From an uncultured Lachnospiraceae bacterium (lineage in GTDB: Bacteria; Bacillota; Clostridia; Lachnospirales; Lachnospiraceae): 64,000 nt of DNA. The stretch covers positions 95,192 through 159,191 of the forward strand of contig CANQNE010000001.1 of the NCBI GenBank assembly GCA_947625135.1. The letters are read 5' to 3'. The notes beneath the pieces were generated by a model. That model saw only the letters and a program-made list of their open reading frames with translations, had not been told where the DNA came from and did not search any database. Shown piece by piece: positions 8,076-17,067 of this stretch. The position numbers were made by a program, and so were the translations under genes. Every line of letters begins with the position of its first letter. The first letter of the stretch is position 1.

Positions 8076-9345
8076 TAAAGCAGCTTCCGCCGCCGGGACG
8101 GTCTGTGACGCGGATCGTCCCGGCGTGTTTTTTGATGATCTCTTTTGCGATGCACAGGCCAAGTCCGAAATGTTCCCTGTCCGCGCGGGCCTGATCTGCG
8201 CGGTAAAACCGTTCAAAGATCTGCTCCTTCTGATCGTCGGGAATACCGCACCCGGTATCGGAGACAATAAACTGAAACCTACTGCCTGTGTAGGATAATG
8301 ACAGCCGGATACTGCCGCTCTCCGGTGTATAGGAGAGCGCATTGTCCATCAGAATGGAAAAAACCTGTTCCATGCGGGACGGGTCGCAATGGCAGTCCGG
8401 CAGCAGTTCCTCCGGAAGTGAAAGGGAGAGAGCTATTTTTTTCTCCTGTGCAAGGAGTTCATATTTTTCGTAAACGGTAAGGAGAAGCTCATCCGGCTGA
8501 CAGGCAGTCATTTGTACCGGAAGAGAATCAGAATCCGAGCCTGCCAAAAGCAGCATACGATCCGCCAGCTTTTGTAGACGGCTGCTCTCGTCGGACAATA
8601 ATCGTATAAAATGTCTTTGCTCCGAGATTTGATCGGTTTTGGCAAGGGATTCCAGACCGGAGCGCAGCACAGCCAGAGGAGCGCGAAGCTCGTGGGAGGC
8701 GGAGGCAATGAAACGAGTCTGTTTTTTTTGCGTTTCGGAGAGCGGTATGATCATTTTGAAAGTAAAATGCCAGAAGAAAACAGCAAGCAACATAACGGCG
8801 AAGAGGTCAGCAAGCAAAACAGCCAGTCTCAGATGCAGAATCTGATTCCGGCGGCCGCTTAATGGATATAACAGAAGAAAGCCAAGTTGTCCTTCATTTT
8901 TGGGGATGATCCCGGCGGAAATATAATAATCCTCTTTGTCCCGGGAGCGAAAATCAAATTCCACATGGGAAGTGAGCTTCTGACCGGTAATAGTAAATAA
9001 ATCCATTCCATATAAATCGCAGGCGGCGTCAGCCACTTCCCGGGACAGCTCCAGACCTTTTTCTGAGAGATGATATTGCTGGTAAATGAGGGGCGCTTCC
9101 CCGTCGAACAGAAAAACAGAGCAATGTCCGCTTTCCTGAAGCTGATTCAGCCATTGGTGGGAGATGTAATCCTGTTCCTGCAAATGGGTGATCGTGGTAT
9201 TGATTTCCGAGAGAAAAGAGGCATAGCTGTTCTGTTTCAGGTTCTTTTCCGCAAAAAGAAGGCAGATTGCGGTAAGGAGCAGCAGGATGCCTCCTGTTAC
9301 GATGGTACAGAATATTGTGAGATGTAAATGCAATTTTCGAAACAA
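8056..9345 (-). CDS. Sensor histidine kinase
   Basis: Membrane histidine kinase of 429 residues that phosphorylates the response regulator encoded just upstream. It has an N-terminal membrane helix (about residues 9-30), an extracytoplasmic sensor of about 140 residues, and a second helix (172-198). The HisKA H-box is FIASASHELRAPLAVL, the N-box is MDNALSYTPESG, and the ATP lid motifs are DTGCGIPDDQ and FGLGLCIAKEI. The start is TTG at 9345, coupled to the response regulator: its ribosome site GGGGGA lies in the last codons of that gene. The divergent transport operon is the likely target. The sensed signal is unknown. Confidence 0.93.
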   Translation of the reverse strand: MFRKLHLHLTIFCTIVTGGILLLLTAICLLFAEKNLKQNSYASFLSEINTTITHLQEQDYISHQWLNQLQESGHCSVFLFDGEAPLIYQQYHLSEKGLELSREVADAACDLYGMDLFTITGQKLTSHVEFDFRSRDKEDYYISAGIIPKNEGQLGFLLLYPLSGRRNQILHLRLAVLLADLFAVMLLAVFFWHFTFKMIIPLSETQKKQTRFIASASHELRAPLAVLRSGLESLAKTDQISEQRHFIRLLSDESSRLQKLADRMLLLAGSDSDSLPVQMTACQPDELLLTVYEKYELLAQEKKIALSLSLPEELLPDCHCDPSRMEQVFSILMDNALSYTPESGSIRLSLSYTGSRFQFIVSDTGCGIPDDQKEQIFERFYRADQARADREHFGLGLCIAKEIIKKHAGTIRVTDRPGGGSCFIIELPL

Positions 9346-9348
9346 AAT

Positions 9349-10020
9349 TTAATCCCCCATCCGATATCCGATTCCACGCACCGTTTTGATCCGGACTTTG
9401 CTGCCTGCGTATAACAGGCGTTTGCGGAGATAGTGGATGTACGTGTCAAGATTGCTTTCTTCCACCTCCGCGTCCGTTCCCCATACCCGTGACAGCAGCA
9501 CCATACGCCGAAGGACCGTGCCGGGCTCTCTCAAAAATACTTCCAGCAGGCGTCCCTCCCGGCATGAAAGCTGCAGGGAACAGGCCGGACCCTGAAGAAC
9601 CCGCATGGCGCAGTCGTAGCTGATATCATGAAAGGAAAGCAGGCTGTTGTCCTCCCATTTCCCGGCGCGTCTTCCAAGAGAACGGATGCGTGCCAGCAGC
9701 TCTTCAAAGGCAAAGGGTTTTACAATGTAATCATCTGCGCCGCTGTCAAGTCCTTCAATGCGGTCATAGAGTTCGCCCAAAGCTGTGATCAGAATGACCG
9801 GCGTGGTCAGTCCTGCCGCCCGCGCTTTTTTCAGAACAAGGAGGCCGTTCATGGTAGGAAGCATCCGGTCCAGCAGAACCAGATCGTGGCCGTCCTGCAA
9901 AAACAAATCCAGTCCGTCCCGCCCGTCATGGCAGACGTCCGTCTGATGGCGCTCTTTTTCTAACTGAAAGCGGAGCGTCTCGCACAAGTTTATATCATCT
10001 TCTATCAATAGGATCCGCAT
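9349..10020 (-). CDS. OmpR-family response regulator
   Basis: A 223-residue regulator with an N-terminal receiver domain (MRILLIEDD, phospho-acceptor Asp in LVLLDRMLP, conserved Lys in DYIVKPFAF) and a C-terminal winged-helix DNA-binding domain ending SKVRIKTVRGIGYRMGD. The start at 10020 is chosen over longer options because GGAG lies 7 bases upstream and the product then begins exactly at the receiver. It forms an operon with the histidine kinase and faces a lipoprotein/permease operon across a 205-base gap containing paired TTAAA repeats that may be its sites. Confidence 0.94.
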   Translation of the reverse strand: MRILLIEDDINLCETLRFQLEKERHQTDVCHDGRDGLDLFLQDGHDLVLLDRMLPTMNGLLVLKKARAAGLTTPVILITALGELYDRIEGLDSGADDYIVKPFAFEELLARIRSLGRRAGKWEDNSLLSFHDISYDCAMRVLQGPACSLQLSCREGRLLEVFLREPGTVLRRMVLLSRVWGTDAEVEESNLDTYIHYLRKRLLYAGSKVRIKTVRGIGYRMGD

Positions 10021-10112
10021 AGTGTTCTCCTGATCTGAAACTTGTTTTTCAGAAATGCGGCAAAAGCACATTTCTTATCGTCTCTTACATTCTCCAGTTT
10101 AACATAAGAATC

Positions 10113-10158
10113 TTAAAATATCCTTTAAAAAAGAGTGAAAATTAAAGGGAAGCTTAAA
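10113..10158 (+). promoter_or_regulatory. Candidate response-regulator operator
   Basis: TTAAA occurs at 10113, 10125, 10142 and 10154, that is, two pairs each with 12-base spacing. OmpR-family regulators bind direct repeats spaced about one helical turn apart, and the site lies between the divergent regulator and transport operon. A possible -10 element TAAGAT follows at about 10180. Binding is inferred only. Confidence 0.45.
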
Positions 10159-10225
10159 GAAAAGATAAAGACAATTCTGTTAAGATGATATCAGATTGAA
10201 CATGCAGGAAGGAGAACATAAGAAG

Positions 10226-12490
10226 ATGAGCAGAAGGAGAATCATTTGTATTTGTATAGCCTGTATACTGCTGGCTGTTTCTTTTGCAGGCTGTGAAAGG
10301 AACGGCGGGGATAAGGGCGATACGGATCAGTCAAAGGAAAACGCGGTTTTGACAGAGGGGAGCGGCCGTTTTGTAGAGAGGGAAACGGCGGTTCCCGATG
10401 AGATCGACCAGATCGCGGCAGTAAGAATGACCGAAAACGGGAGTCTTGAGGTCATCGGGAGAAATCAGGAGCTGAAGGCATATTATCTTCTGACCAGCGG
10501 CGATATGGGAGAAAGCTGGAATGTGACACAGATACAGGGATTGACGGAGGACTATTATCCAAGGATTGCCATCGCGCCTGACGGGACGACGGTCTTTGTG
10601 CCTTTTACCAGCAATGGAACTGTCAATCTGAAGATTGCGGATATACAGGGACAGACGGCGGAAAAGCCAGTAACCATGCCGGAGACCGGAGATTCGGATA
10701 ATAATGTCCAGCAGGCCGGGTATGACGATCTGGGCAATTTGCTCTTTCTGGATATGAACGGATCCTTGCTGAAGATAGATGTGGACGCTGGAACGTACAG
10801 TACGCCTTTTGATACCCAGGGGATTGGGATCAATTATTTTGGGATTGCAGGGACAACATGTATTGCCGTTTATGACAATGGCTGTTATGTATTTCACACA
10901 GAGACAGGACAGAGTATGGGAACGGAGTCTGCGCTGACAGAGTTAATCAGGCGGAACGCCGATCTGGCAAGTACAAGTTCGGATTCCGGATATCCCATGG
11001 CTTTTACGCAGGATGGGACGGACGGCCTTGTGTTTGCCAGCGAACAGGGAATTTTTTGTCAGAAATCAGGCGGAAATGTGATCGAACAGCTGCTGGATAG
11101 CAGTCTCACCTTCATGGGAACCGGAAACGTAGTCTTTTATGGCGTCGCCATGCCGGATGCTGAAAATATTTTCTTAGGTCTTTCGGATAAACAGGGAACG
11201 AAGCTTTTACATTACCGGTATGACCGGACGGCGGCAGCTGTGCCAGATCAGGAACTGACGGTTTATGCGCTGGATGAATCAAATCTGCTGCGCGAGGCGG
11301 TTGCGGTCTTTGGGCAGACCCATCCTGACATTTATGTAAATCTTCAGATTGGAATGTCCGGAGAGGACAGCGTTACGGTGGAGGATGCGCTTTCCGTGCT
11401 GAATACGGATATAATGGCCAAAAAGGGCCCGGATGTGCTGATTCTGGACGGAATGCCGCTGGACAGCTACATTGAAAAAGGAATCCTCTCGGATATCAGC
11501 GATGTGGTGGATGAGGTTGAAAAGGAGGACGGATTGTTCAAAAATATCCGTTCCGCCAGTGAAACAGAGGGACATATTTATGCTATGCCGGTAAACTTTT
11601 TCATTCCTATGGCCGCAGGGGATGCGGATACTGTCAAGGCTGCGGCCAGCTTAAAGACATTCGCCGCGCGGGCAAGGGAGCTGGGAGACGCAAATCCTTC
11701 AAAACCGGTGATGCCTGCAGACGGCACAAAGGGACTTTTGCGGGAGCTGTACTATGCGGATTCCGCCAGATGGAGACAGGAGGACGGAAGTCTGAATGAG
11801 GATGTGCTGACGGATTATCTGACAGCGGCGAAGACACTCTACGATGTGGATCAATACAGCGCTGACAACGACCGTACCGAGATATTCGGGGGAGACGGGA
11901 CCGTGGATGGAACAAAAGTGAGTTCCCTGAAGATTGACGATCTTTTTATGAATGAAGCTCAGATGACTCTTGGCACCATGGGCGGCGCCGGAAGCTATCA
12001 GTTGGCGAAAAGCGCGGAGACGCTCTCAAAGACTTCATGCGCCGTTCTCAACAGCGGAGAGGTAAGCTCCTATGTTCCGTATCTGCTGACAGGCGTGACC
12101 GCCGACGGAAATGTAGATATGGCAAAGGAATTTGTAAAAGTTCTTTTGGGAAAGGAAGTGGGAGCGGATGCAGAAGGTATTCCGGTAAACCGGGCTGCTT
12201 TTGCCGGGCAGGTAGAAAAGACAGATCAGGCGGTTGAGATAGACAGCTCTATCGGTATCGGCTCCCCGGACGGCGGCGAATTTTACGGCTATGAGTTTGT
12301 GAAGCTCACCGAAAGCGATATAGATGTTTTTACCGGCTGGATAGAAAGTCTGGAAAAGCCGGCCATGACTGACCGGGTGATCCAGAATCTGGTGTTGGAG
12401 CAGGGTGAAAAATATTTGCTGGGGGAACAGGATCTTACGCATACGGTGCAGGCCATCCGGCAGAAGGTGGGACTGTATCTGGCGGAGTAG
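10226..12490 (+). CDS. Solute-binding lipoprotein with N-terminal propeller-like domain
   Basis: A 754-residue exported lipoprotein. The N terminus is a signal peptide with the lipobox VSFAGC. Residues about 50-345 look like a beta-propeller: repeated short strands with an Asp-box (SGDMGESW). Residues about 345-754 are a family 1 sugar-type solute-binding domain (LTVYALDESNLLREAVAVFG, GPDVLILDGMPLDSYIEKG, IYAMPVNFFIPM). It is followed by two permease genes and so should deliver ligand to them. ATG 10226 is chosen because AGGAAGGAG lies upstream; an in-frame ATG at 10202 lacks a site. The propeller fusion is unusual for an ABC binding protein and might sense or bind a surface glycan. Confidence 0.8.
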   Translation: MSRRRIICICIACILLAVSFAGCERNGGDKGDTDQSKENAVLTEGSGRFVERETAVPDEIDQIAAVRMTENGSLEVIGRNQELKAYYLLTSGDMGESWNVTQIQGLTEDYYPRIAIAPDGTTVFVPFTSNGTVNLKIADIQGQTAEKPVTMPETGDSDNNVQQAGYDDLGNLLFLDMNGSLLKIDVDAGTYSTPFDTQGIGINYFGIAGTTCIAVYDNGCYVFHTETGQSMGTESALTELIRRNADLASTSSDSGYPMAFTQDGTDGLVFASEQGIFCQKSGGNVIEQLLDSSLTFMGTGNVVFYGVAMPDAENIFLGLSDKQGTKLLHYRYDRTAAAVPDQELTVYALDESNLLREAVAVFGQTHPDIYVNLQIGMSGEDSVTVEDALSVLNTDIMAKKGPDVLILDGMPLDSYIEKGILSDISDVVDEVEKEDGLFKNIRSASETEGHIYAMPVNFFIPMAAGDADTVKAAASLKTFAARARELGDANPSKPVMPADGTKGLLRELYYADSARWRQEDGSLNEDVLTDYLTAAKTLYDVDQYSADNDRTEIFGGDGTVDGTKVSSLKIDDLFMNEAQMTLGTMGGAGSYQLAKSAETLSKTSCAVLNSGEVSSYVPYLLTGVTADGNVDMAKEFVKVLLGKEVGADAEGIPVNRAAFAGQVEKTDQAVEIDSSIGIGSPDGGEFYGYEFVKLTESDIDVFTGWIESLEKPAMTDRVIQNLVLEQGEKYLLGEQDLTHTVQAIRQKVGLYLAE

Positions 12491-12505
12491 TGTGAGGAAA
12501 CGACT

Positions 12506-13336
12506 ATGAGAAAGAGAGAACGTACAGGGTTTTGGTTTGTGCTGCCCTGTCTGGCAGGCGTAATGGTTTTTTATCTGATCCCTTTTGCGGATGTGATCCG
12601 CCGGTCTTTTCAAAAGGCTTCAGGCGGCGGGTTCGCCGGAATGTACAATTACGTGCAGGTGTTCGGGAACCGGGCTTTTAAGCTGGCTGCGGGAAATACC
12701 CTTTGCTTTGTGGCTGTCTGTCTGCCTCTGCTGCTGCTTCTGTCTTTGACGCTGGCCCTTCTTTTACAGCATACGGCCGCAAGCAAGCTGTTTCGGAGCG
12801 CGTACCTGATGCCGCTGGCGGTTCCCGCCGCCAGCATGGTACTGCTTTGGCAGCTGTTGTTTGATAACCACGGGATATTGAATGGGATCCTCGGTCAGAA
12901 TGTGGACTGGATGAATACAGACGCATCCTTCGGCGTACTGGTGTTCAGTTATATATGGAAGAATCTGGGATATGATGTGATCCTGTGGCTGGCGGGTCTT
13001 ACCGCAATCCCGGGAAATATTTATGAGGCGGCGCGGGTGGACGGAGCCGGAAGTGCAAAGTGCTTCTGGTATATCACCCTTCCGAATATCCGGCCGGCGG
13101 CATTTACGATCGTCGTTTTATCGCTTTTGAACTCCTTTAAGGTGTTCAGGGAAGCATATCTGGTGGCAGGAGGCTATCCTCAGGAGAAAATCTATCTGCT
13201 GCAGCATTTGTTTAACAACTGGTTTCAGGAACTGTCCGTGGATAAAATGGCTGCGGGCTCTGTACTGCTGGCGCTTGCCGCCGCCGGTTTTGTTCTGCTG
13301 CTGCAAAAAAGCTGGGACAGGGAGGAAGAGATGTGA
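12506..13336 (+). CDS. Carbohydrate-type ABC transporter permease (MalF-like)
   Basis: Integral membrane permease of 276 residues with six predicted helices. The ATPase-contact EAA loop is EAARVDGAGSAKCFWYITLP, diagnostic of binding-protein-dependent importers of the sugar class. It pairs with the next gene to form the membrane channel. The gene starts 15 bases after the lipoprotein stop and overlaps the next gene by 4 bases (GTGA). No ABC ATPase gene is in this operon; importers of this class often use a shared ATPase encoded elsewhere. Confidence 0.92.
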   Translation: MRKRERTGFWFVLPCLAGVMVFYLIPFADVIRRSFQKASGGGFAGMYNYVQVFGNRAFKLAAGNTLCFVAVCLPLLLLLSLTLALLLQHTAASKLFRSAYLMPLAVPAASMVLLWQLLFDNHGILNGILGQNVDWMNTDASFGVLVFSYIWKNLGYDVILWLAGLTAIPGNIYEAARVDGAGSAKCFWYITLPNIRPAAFTIVVLSLLNSFKVFREAYLVAGGYPQEKIYLLQHLFNNWFQELSVDKMAAGSVLLALAAAGFVLLLQKSWDREEEM

Positions 13337-14172
13337 AAAAAGGACTTATCACACTGGTGCTGGCGGTGGTTGCGGCGATCGCTGTTTCGCCGGTATGCTT
13401 TCTGCTGGCCGGTATGCTGATGGATAATCAGGAGCTTACGGAATGTCTGGCTCCGGTTTTTTCAGATGGGGAAGGCTTTGTGAGATGGCATATCATTCCC
13501 CGATACCCGACCCTTCAGAATCTTGTGGAGCTGCTTTTGGACGCCCCGGAGTTTTTTCAGATGTTCTGGAATTCTGTAAAGATCACCGTCTGTATTCTGG
13601 GAGGACAGCTCGTGTTTGGAATGACGGCGGCGTGGGGGCTGGCCCGCTATCAGTTTCGCGGGAAAAAAGTGGTCTATATGCTTTTTATCGTGTTGATGAT
13701 GATGCCCTTTCAGGTGACGATGCTGTCGGAATATCTGGTGCTGGACAGCCTGCGCCTGATGGATACGCTGTCTGCGGTCATATTGCCGGGCATATTTTCC
13801 ACATTCCCTGTATTTATCATGTACCGATTTTTCTGCAGCATCCCAAAGAGTATTATCGAGGCGGCCCGGATCGACGGGGCGGGAGAGTTTCGGATATTTT
13901 TGTCGATGGGACTGCCTCTGGGAAGCGCCGGCATTTTGTCGTCGCTGGTACTCTCGTTTTTAGAGTGTTGGAATATGATTGAACGTCCCATGCTTTTTTT
14001 GAAATCAAAGGAACTGTGGCCGCTCTCCCTGTTTTTGCCGCAGATCAAAGCCGGACGCGCAGGCTTTGCTTTTTGCGCGTCTCTCATGGCGGTTCTGCCG
14101 GCGATCTTTGTATTTTTAAGCGGGCAGGATTATCTGGAACAGGGAATCGCTTCTGCGGCTGCAAAAGAATGA
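13333..14172 (+). CDS. Carbohydrate-type ABC transporter permease (MalG-like)
   Basis: Second permease, 279 residues, six predicted membrane helices and the EAA loop EAARIDGAGEFRIFLSMGLP. It starts with GTG at 13333, overlapping the preceding stop, so translation is coupled. The large extracytoplasmic loop between the first two helices is as in MalG relatives. The substrate is not evident; a sugar or oligosaccharide is inferred from the family only. Confidence 0.92.
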   Translation: MKKGLITLVLAVVAAIAVSPVCFLLAGMLMDNQELTECLAPVFSDGEGFVRWHIIPRYPTLQNLVELLLDAPEFFQMFWNSVKITVCILGGQLVFGMTAAWGLARYQFRGKKVVYMLFIVLMMMPFQVTMLSEYLVLDSLRLMDTLSAVILPGIFSTFPVFIMYRFFCSIPKSIIEAARIDGAGEFRIFLSMGLPLGSAGILSSLVLSFLECWNMIERPMLFLKSKELWPLSLFLPQIKAGRAGFAFCASLMAVLPAIFVFLSGQDYLEQGIASAAAKE

Positions 14173-14189
14173 CAGGAAAGGGGCGGCGG

Positions 14190-15677
14190 ATGCCGGATAT
14201 GGAAGAAAAGAAAAAAACAGACGAAAAAAAGAAAAAAAGAGGAAGCCGCTTCTGGCTGAGAGGACTGGCCCTATGGCTGACGGTTATGCTGGCATTTACA
14301 GCTGCCTCCCGCATTGCGGATTCCATAACTATCGCGAAAGCGAACACGGAGCAGATTACGGGACGCAGGATCCGGCATACGGTGTCGGCGTCGGGAAGGA
14401 TCGAACAGAACCGGGAGCTGGCGGTGGTCACGGAGCCGGATATTCTGATAGAGAGCGTGGCTGTGCGGGAAGGAGAGTCCGTAGAAGAGGGGGAATTGCT
14501 TCTGCAGCTTGACTTAGAGAGCATTTCCGGACAGATTGACGCGGTAAACAGAGACATCCAATCACTGGAATTGCAGAATCAGGCGCTTTCGGACGGACGG
14601 AGTCTGGAAGATGCAAAAAGAGAGACGGACATCATGCGGGCACAGGAAGACTATGAGGAGACGGTCCGTGAAAATGAAGCTGCGGCTGCGGATGCCCGCC
14701 GGGAACTGAGAGAAGCCCAGGCCAATCTGGAACAGGCGGAGCAGGAACTGAGAGAAGCCCAGACCAATCTGGAACAGGCAAAGCAAGAACCTGAAACGAA
14801 AGATCTGACACAGGAGCAGGCAAATCCGGGGACGGGTGCGCCGGATCTGGAAGTCCTTCAAGCGTATGCGGCGCAGAAACAGAGCGCTTATGATGCCTGC
14901 AAAGCATCCCTCAGCGAAAAGGAGGCGGCTCTGGAAGCTGCTCTGCAAACACAGAAAACAGAGGAAAAGGCGGCGGCACGTACTCTGGAGGATGCAAACA
15001 CGCCACAGGCCCCAGATCACACTGCGGAGATCAATCAGCTTACCATAGAGGAATACCGGACGAAGCTTCAGAAGCTGGAGAGATTAAGAGAAAGCAAGGG
15101 AAGAGTCACTGCATTGAAGAAAGGTACAGTCACGGGACTTTATGTGTCAGTCGGTCAAAAAACGACGGATACGGCGGCGGTGACGGTGAGTGATGAAAGC
15201 GCAGGGTACAGGTTTGTGGCCAAAATTCAGGGAGAGGACGTCTCCTATGTGACAGCGGGGGATGCGGCGGAATTAAAGAGCGCGGGAAAAACTGTGCAGA
15301 ATTGTACGGTGACGTCTGTTGAGGCCGGTGAGAATGGGGAAACATATACCGTTTCGGTGCAGCTTGACAAAGATTCCTTTCGGCCCGGCGAGAGCGCTGT
15401 GATGAATGTGATCCGTGAATCGGATGAATATCCGTATACGGTACCGCTGACGGCGTTACTGCAGGAGGACAGAAAGACATTCATCCTTGTGGTTGATATG
15501 GAAAATACGGTTCTTGGGCAGCAGTATGTGGCCCGAAAAGTGGAAGTGACGGTCCTTGATAAAAACAGTGATTACGCGGCCATAGAAAGCGCGGCGTTGG
15601 ACAGCGACAGTCAGGTAATCACAGATACGGACCGGTATGTGGAGGCAGGCCAGCGGATTCGCCTGATAGAAAATTGA
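14190..15677 (+). CDS. HlyD/RND-type membrane fusion (adaptor) protein
   Basis: A 495-residue adaptor with a charged cytoplasmic N terminus, one membrane helix (about residues 31-50), a lipoyl-like half (SASGRIEQNRELAVVTEPDI, then ESVAVREGESVEEGELLLQL), a long coiled coil (about 115-290) and a barrel end. Such proteins link exporters to the cell surface or regulate MacB-type ABC systems. ATG 14190 follows AGGAAAGGGGCGG. It sits in a sugar-importer operon, 17 bases after the MalG-like gene, and overlaps the next gene, a MacB-domain protein, yet no export ATPase or FtsX-type permease is present. That makes the operon a hybrid. Confidence 0.8.
   Translation: MPDMEEKKKTDEKKKKRGSRFWLRGLALWLTVMLAFTAASRIADSITIAKANTEQITGRRIRHTVSASGRIEQNRELAVVTEPDILIESVAVREGESVEEGELLLQLDLESISGQIDAVNRDIQSLELQNQALSDGRSLEDAKRETDIMRAQEDYEETVRENEAAAADARRELREAQANLEQAEQELREAQTNLEQAKQEPETKDLTQEQANPGTGAPDLEVLQAYAAQKQSAYDACKASLSEKEAALEAALQTQKTEEKAAARTLEDANTPQAPDHTAEINQLTIEEYRTKLQKLERLRESKGRVTALKKGTVTGLYVSVGQKTTDTAAVTVSDESAGYRFVAKIQGEDVSYVTAGDAAELKSAGKTVQNCTVTSVEAGENGETYTVSVQLDKDSFRPGESAVMNVIRESDEYPYTVPLTALLQEDRKTFILVVDMENTVLGQQYVARKVEVTVLDKNSDYAAIESAALDSDSQVITDTDRYVEAGQRIRLIEN
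14703..14786 (+). repeat. Two 42-bp tandem repeats in the adaptor coiled coil
   Basis: Units 14703-14744 and 14745-14786 are near-identical and encode ELREAQ(A/T)NLEQA(E/K)QE twice. They add two heptad pairs to the coiled coil and could vary in copy number between strains. Confidence 0.8.
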
Positions 15678-16513
15678 AGAAGAGAAAAAGAATACTTGAG
15701 ATAATCTGCCTGACAGCGGGACTTCTGTGTTTTACGGCAGGATTTGTATATGAAAAAAAGGCGGGAGATTTCAGCCACAGTGTTGTGATCCGATCCACAG
15801 ACGGCATGTTTGCACCGGATATACTGGAAAGGTTATCGTCAGAGACGGATGCAGAATATACATTTTCAGTCTGGGGAGAACGTAAAGATCAGCAGATCAC
15901 AGCGTCGGAGAGTAAAAGAGCCTGCCGTGGGGATGCGATCACCATATATGGCCCCACCCGCTGTGTTCTTCCTTACGGGCAGGGACTTCAAACGGAGGAG
16001 ACGGACAGCTGCATCATCAGTGAAGATCTGGCGGAAGAATTATTCGGCAGTCACCGGGCAAAAGGGCAGCAGATCCTGTATATGGGGCAGACCTTAACCG
16101 TTCAAAGTGTAGTCGCCGCTCCAAAAGGGCTGCTGATCCGGGAAGCGGGGACGGAGGATCTGGATGCGGACCGCATCAGCATTTTGCTGCCGGAAGGAAA
16201 AGACGGAAATCTGGTCTGTCGGGAATTTATCAGCCGTTATGGGCTGGCAGCCCGGGCTTTGCGGTTTGACTTTTCTAGCGATCTGTCATGGCTTATTGAA
16301 GCGATACCGGGAAAATGGTCGGATTTTGACGGATGGAAAGAAAATCTGAAAGAGAAAAAGCGGGAGATGCAGTTTGTATCGTCAGCGGAGAGGAGTAATT
16401 TGGAAGCGTATTATCTGAGCTGTCTGCGAAAACGGAACGTCTGCATGGCGGCAGGCATTATTTTCTTTATGGCAGGTTTCTGTATGCCGTGGGCTGGAAA
16501 TGCAAAATTTTAG
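15674..16513 (+). CDS. Membrane protein with MacB-periplasmic-core-like domain, lacking FtsX
   Basis: A 279-residue protein with an N-terminal membrane helix (about residues 8-25), an extracytoplasmic domain and a C-terminal helix (about 256-273). The segment CIISEDLAEELFGSHRAKGQ followed by YMGQTLTVQSVVAAP matches the pattern of the MacB periplasmic core domain (MacB_PCD), normally inserted in FtsX-type permeases. Here the four-helix FtsX permease is missing. It starts with TTG overlapping the stop of the adaptor gene, so the two are coupled and probably interact. I cannot assign a function; it may be a scaffold or a remnant of a permease. Confidence 0.55.
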   Translation: MKKRKRILEIICLTAGLLCFTAGFVYEKKAGDFSHSVVIRSTDGMFAPDILERLSSETDAEYTFSVWGERKDQQITASESKRACRGDAITIYGPTRCVLPYGQGLQTEETDSCIISEDLAEELFGSHRAKGQQILYMGQTLTVQSVVAAPKGLLIREAGTEDLDADRISILLPEGKDGNLVCREFISRYGLAARALRFDFSSDLSWLIEAIPGKWSDFDGWKENLKEKKREMQFVSSAERSNLEAYYLSCLRKRNVCMAAGIIFFMAGFCMPWAGNAKF

Positions 16514-16538
16514 AAACAGATGAGGACAGAGAAAAAAT

Positions 16539-16790
16539 ATGCGGGTTTTACTGGCTGAAGATGAGTGGGACCTGAACGCTCTGATCGTACAGAAGCTGAC
16601 CGGGGAAGGGTCAGCAATATACTGAGCGCCGGAGATCTTACGCTGGACACCGCTTCCCATATTGTCAGGCGGGCAGGAAAAGAAATCAATCTGTCGGCAA
16701 AGGAATACGCGCTGTTGGAATACCTGCTGAATCATCAGGGCATGGTGCTTTCCAGAGAAAAAATCGAGGATCGCAGGCGGATATTTTCTT
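16539..16790 (+). pseudogene. Response regulator remnant with internal deletion
   Basis: The first 23 codons read as a receiver start (MRVLLAEDEWDLNALIVQKL) and stop at 16623-16625. In a different frame, from about 16615, an OmpR-type DNA-binding domain follows (LDTASHIVRRAGKEINLSAK, then LLEYLLNHQGMVLSREKI). Most of the receiver, including the phospho-acceptor Asp, is missing. The gene would lie in the operon of the transporter above. It is clearly non-functional as a regulator. Confidence 0.75.
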
Positions 16791-16985
16791 GTGAAAAGAT
16801 CTCTGAAGCCCATTCAGGATATTTCAGAGACAGCCCGTCAGATCGGAAAAGAAAACGATCTGAAAAAACGGATTGATATCGGAACCGAAAGATATCAGAT
16901 GGAGCCGGTGGACATGACAGAGCTTGTCTCGTCGCTGTGCGCGGATATGGCGCTGAGCGCAGGCTTTTGCGAATATGGGAGTTGA
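16791..16985 (+). pseudogene. Histidine kinase remnant with internal deletions
   Basis: A HAMP-linker-like piece (KPIQDISETARQIGKENDLK) is joined to a piece normally found after the H-box (MEPVDMTELVSSLCADMAL). The H-box itself, the sensor and the ATPase domain are gone. Together with the regulator remnant this is the scar of a second two-component system. The following bases to about 17070 read as unidentified coding debris (MGVDPVDAKNVRTEFDFEQG). Confidence 0.65.
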
Positions 16986-17067
16986 TCCGGTTGATGCAAA
17001 GAATGTACGGACGGAATTTGATTTTGAACAGGGACAATCTGTATATTATGAACCAATAAATGATGAG

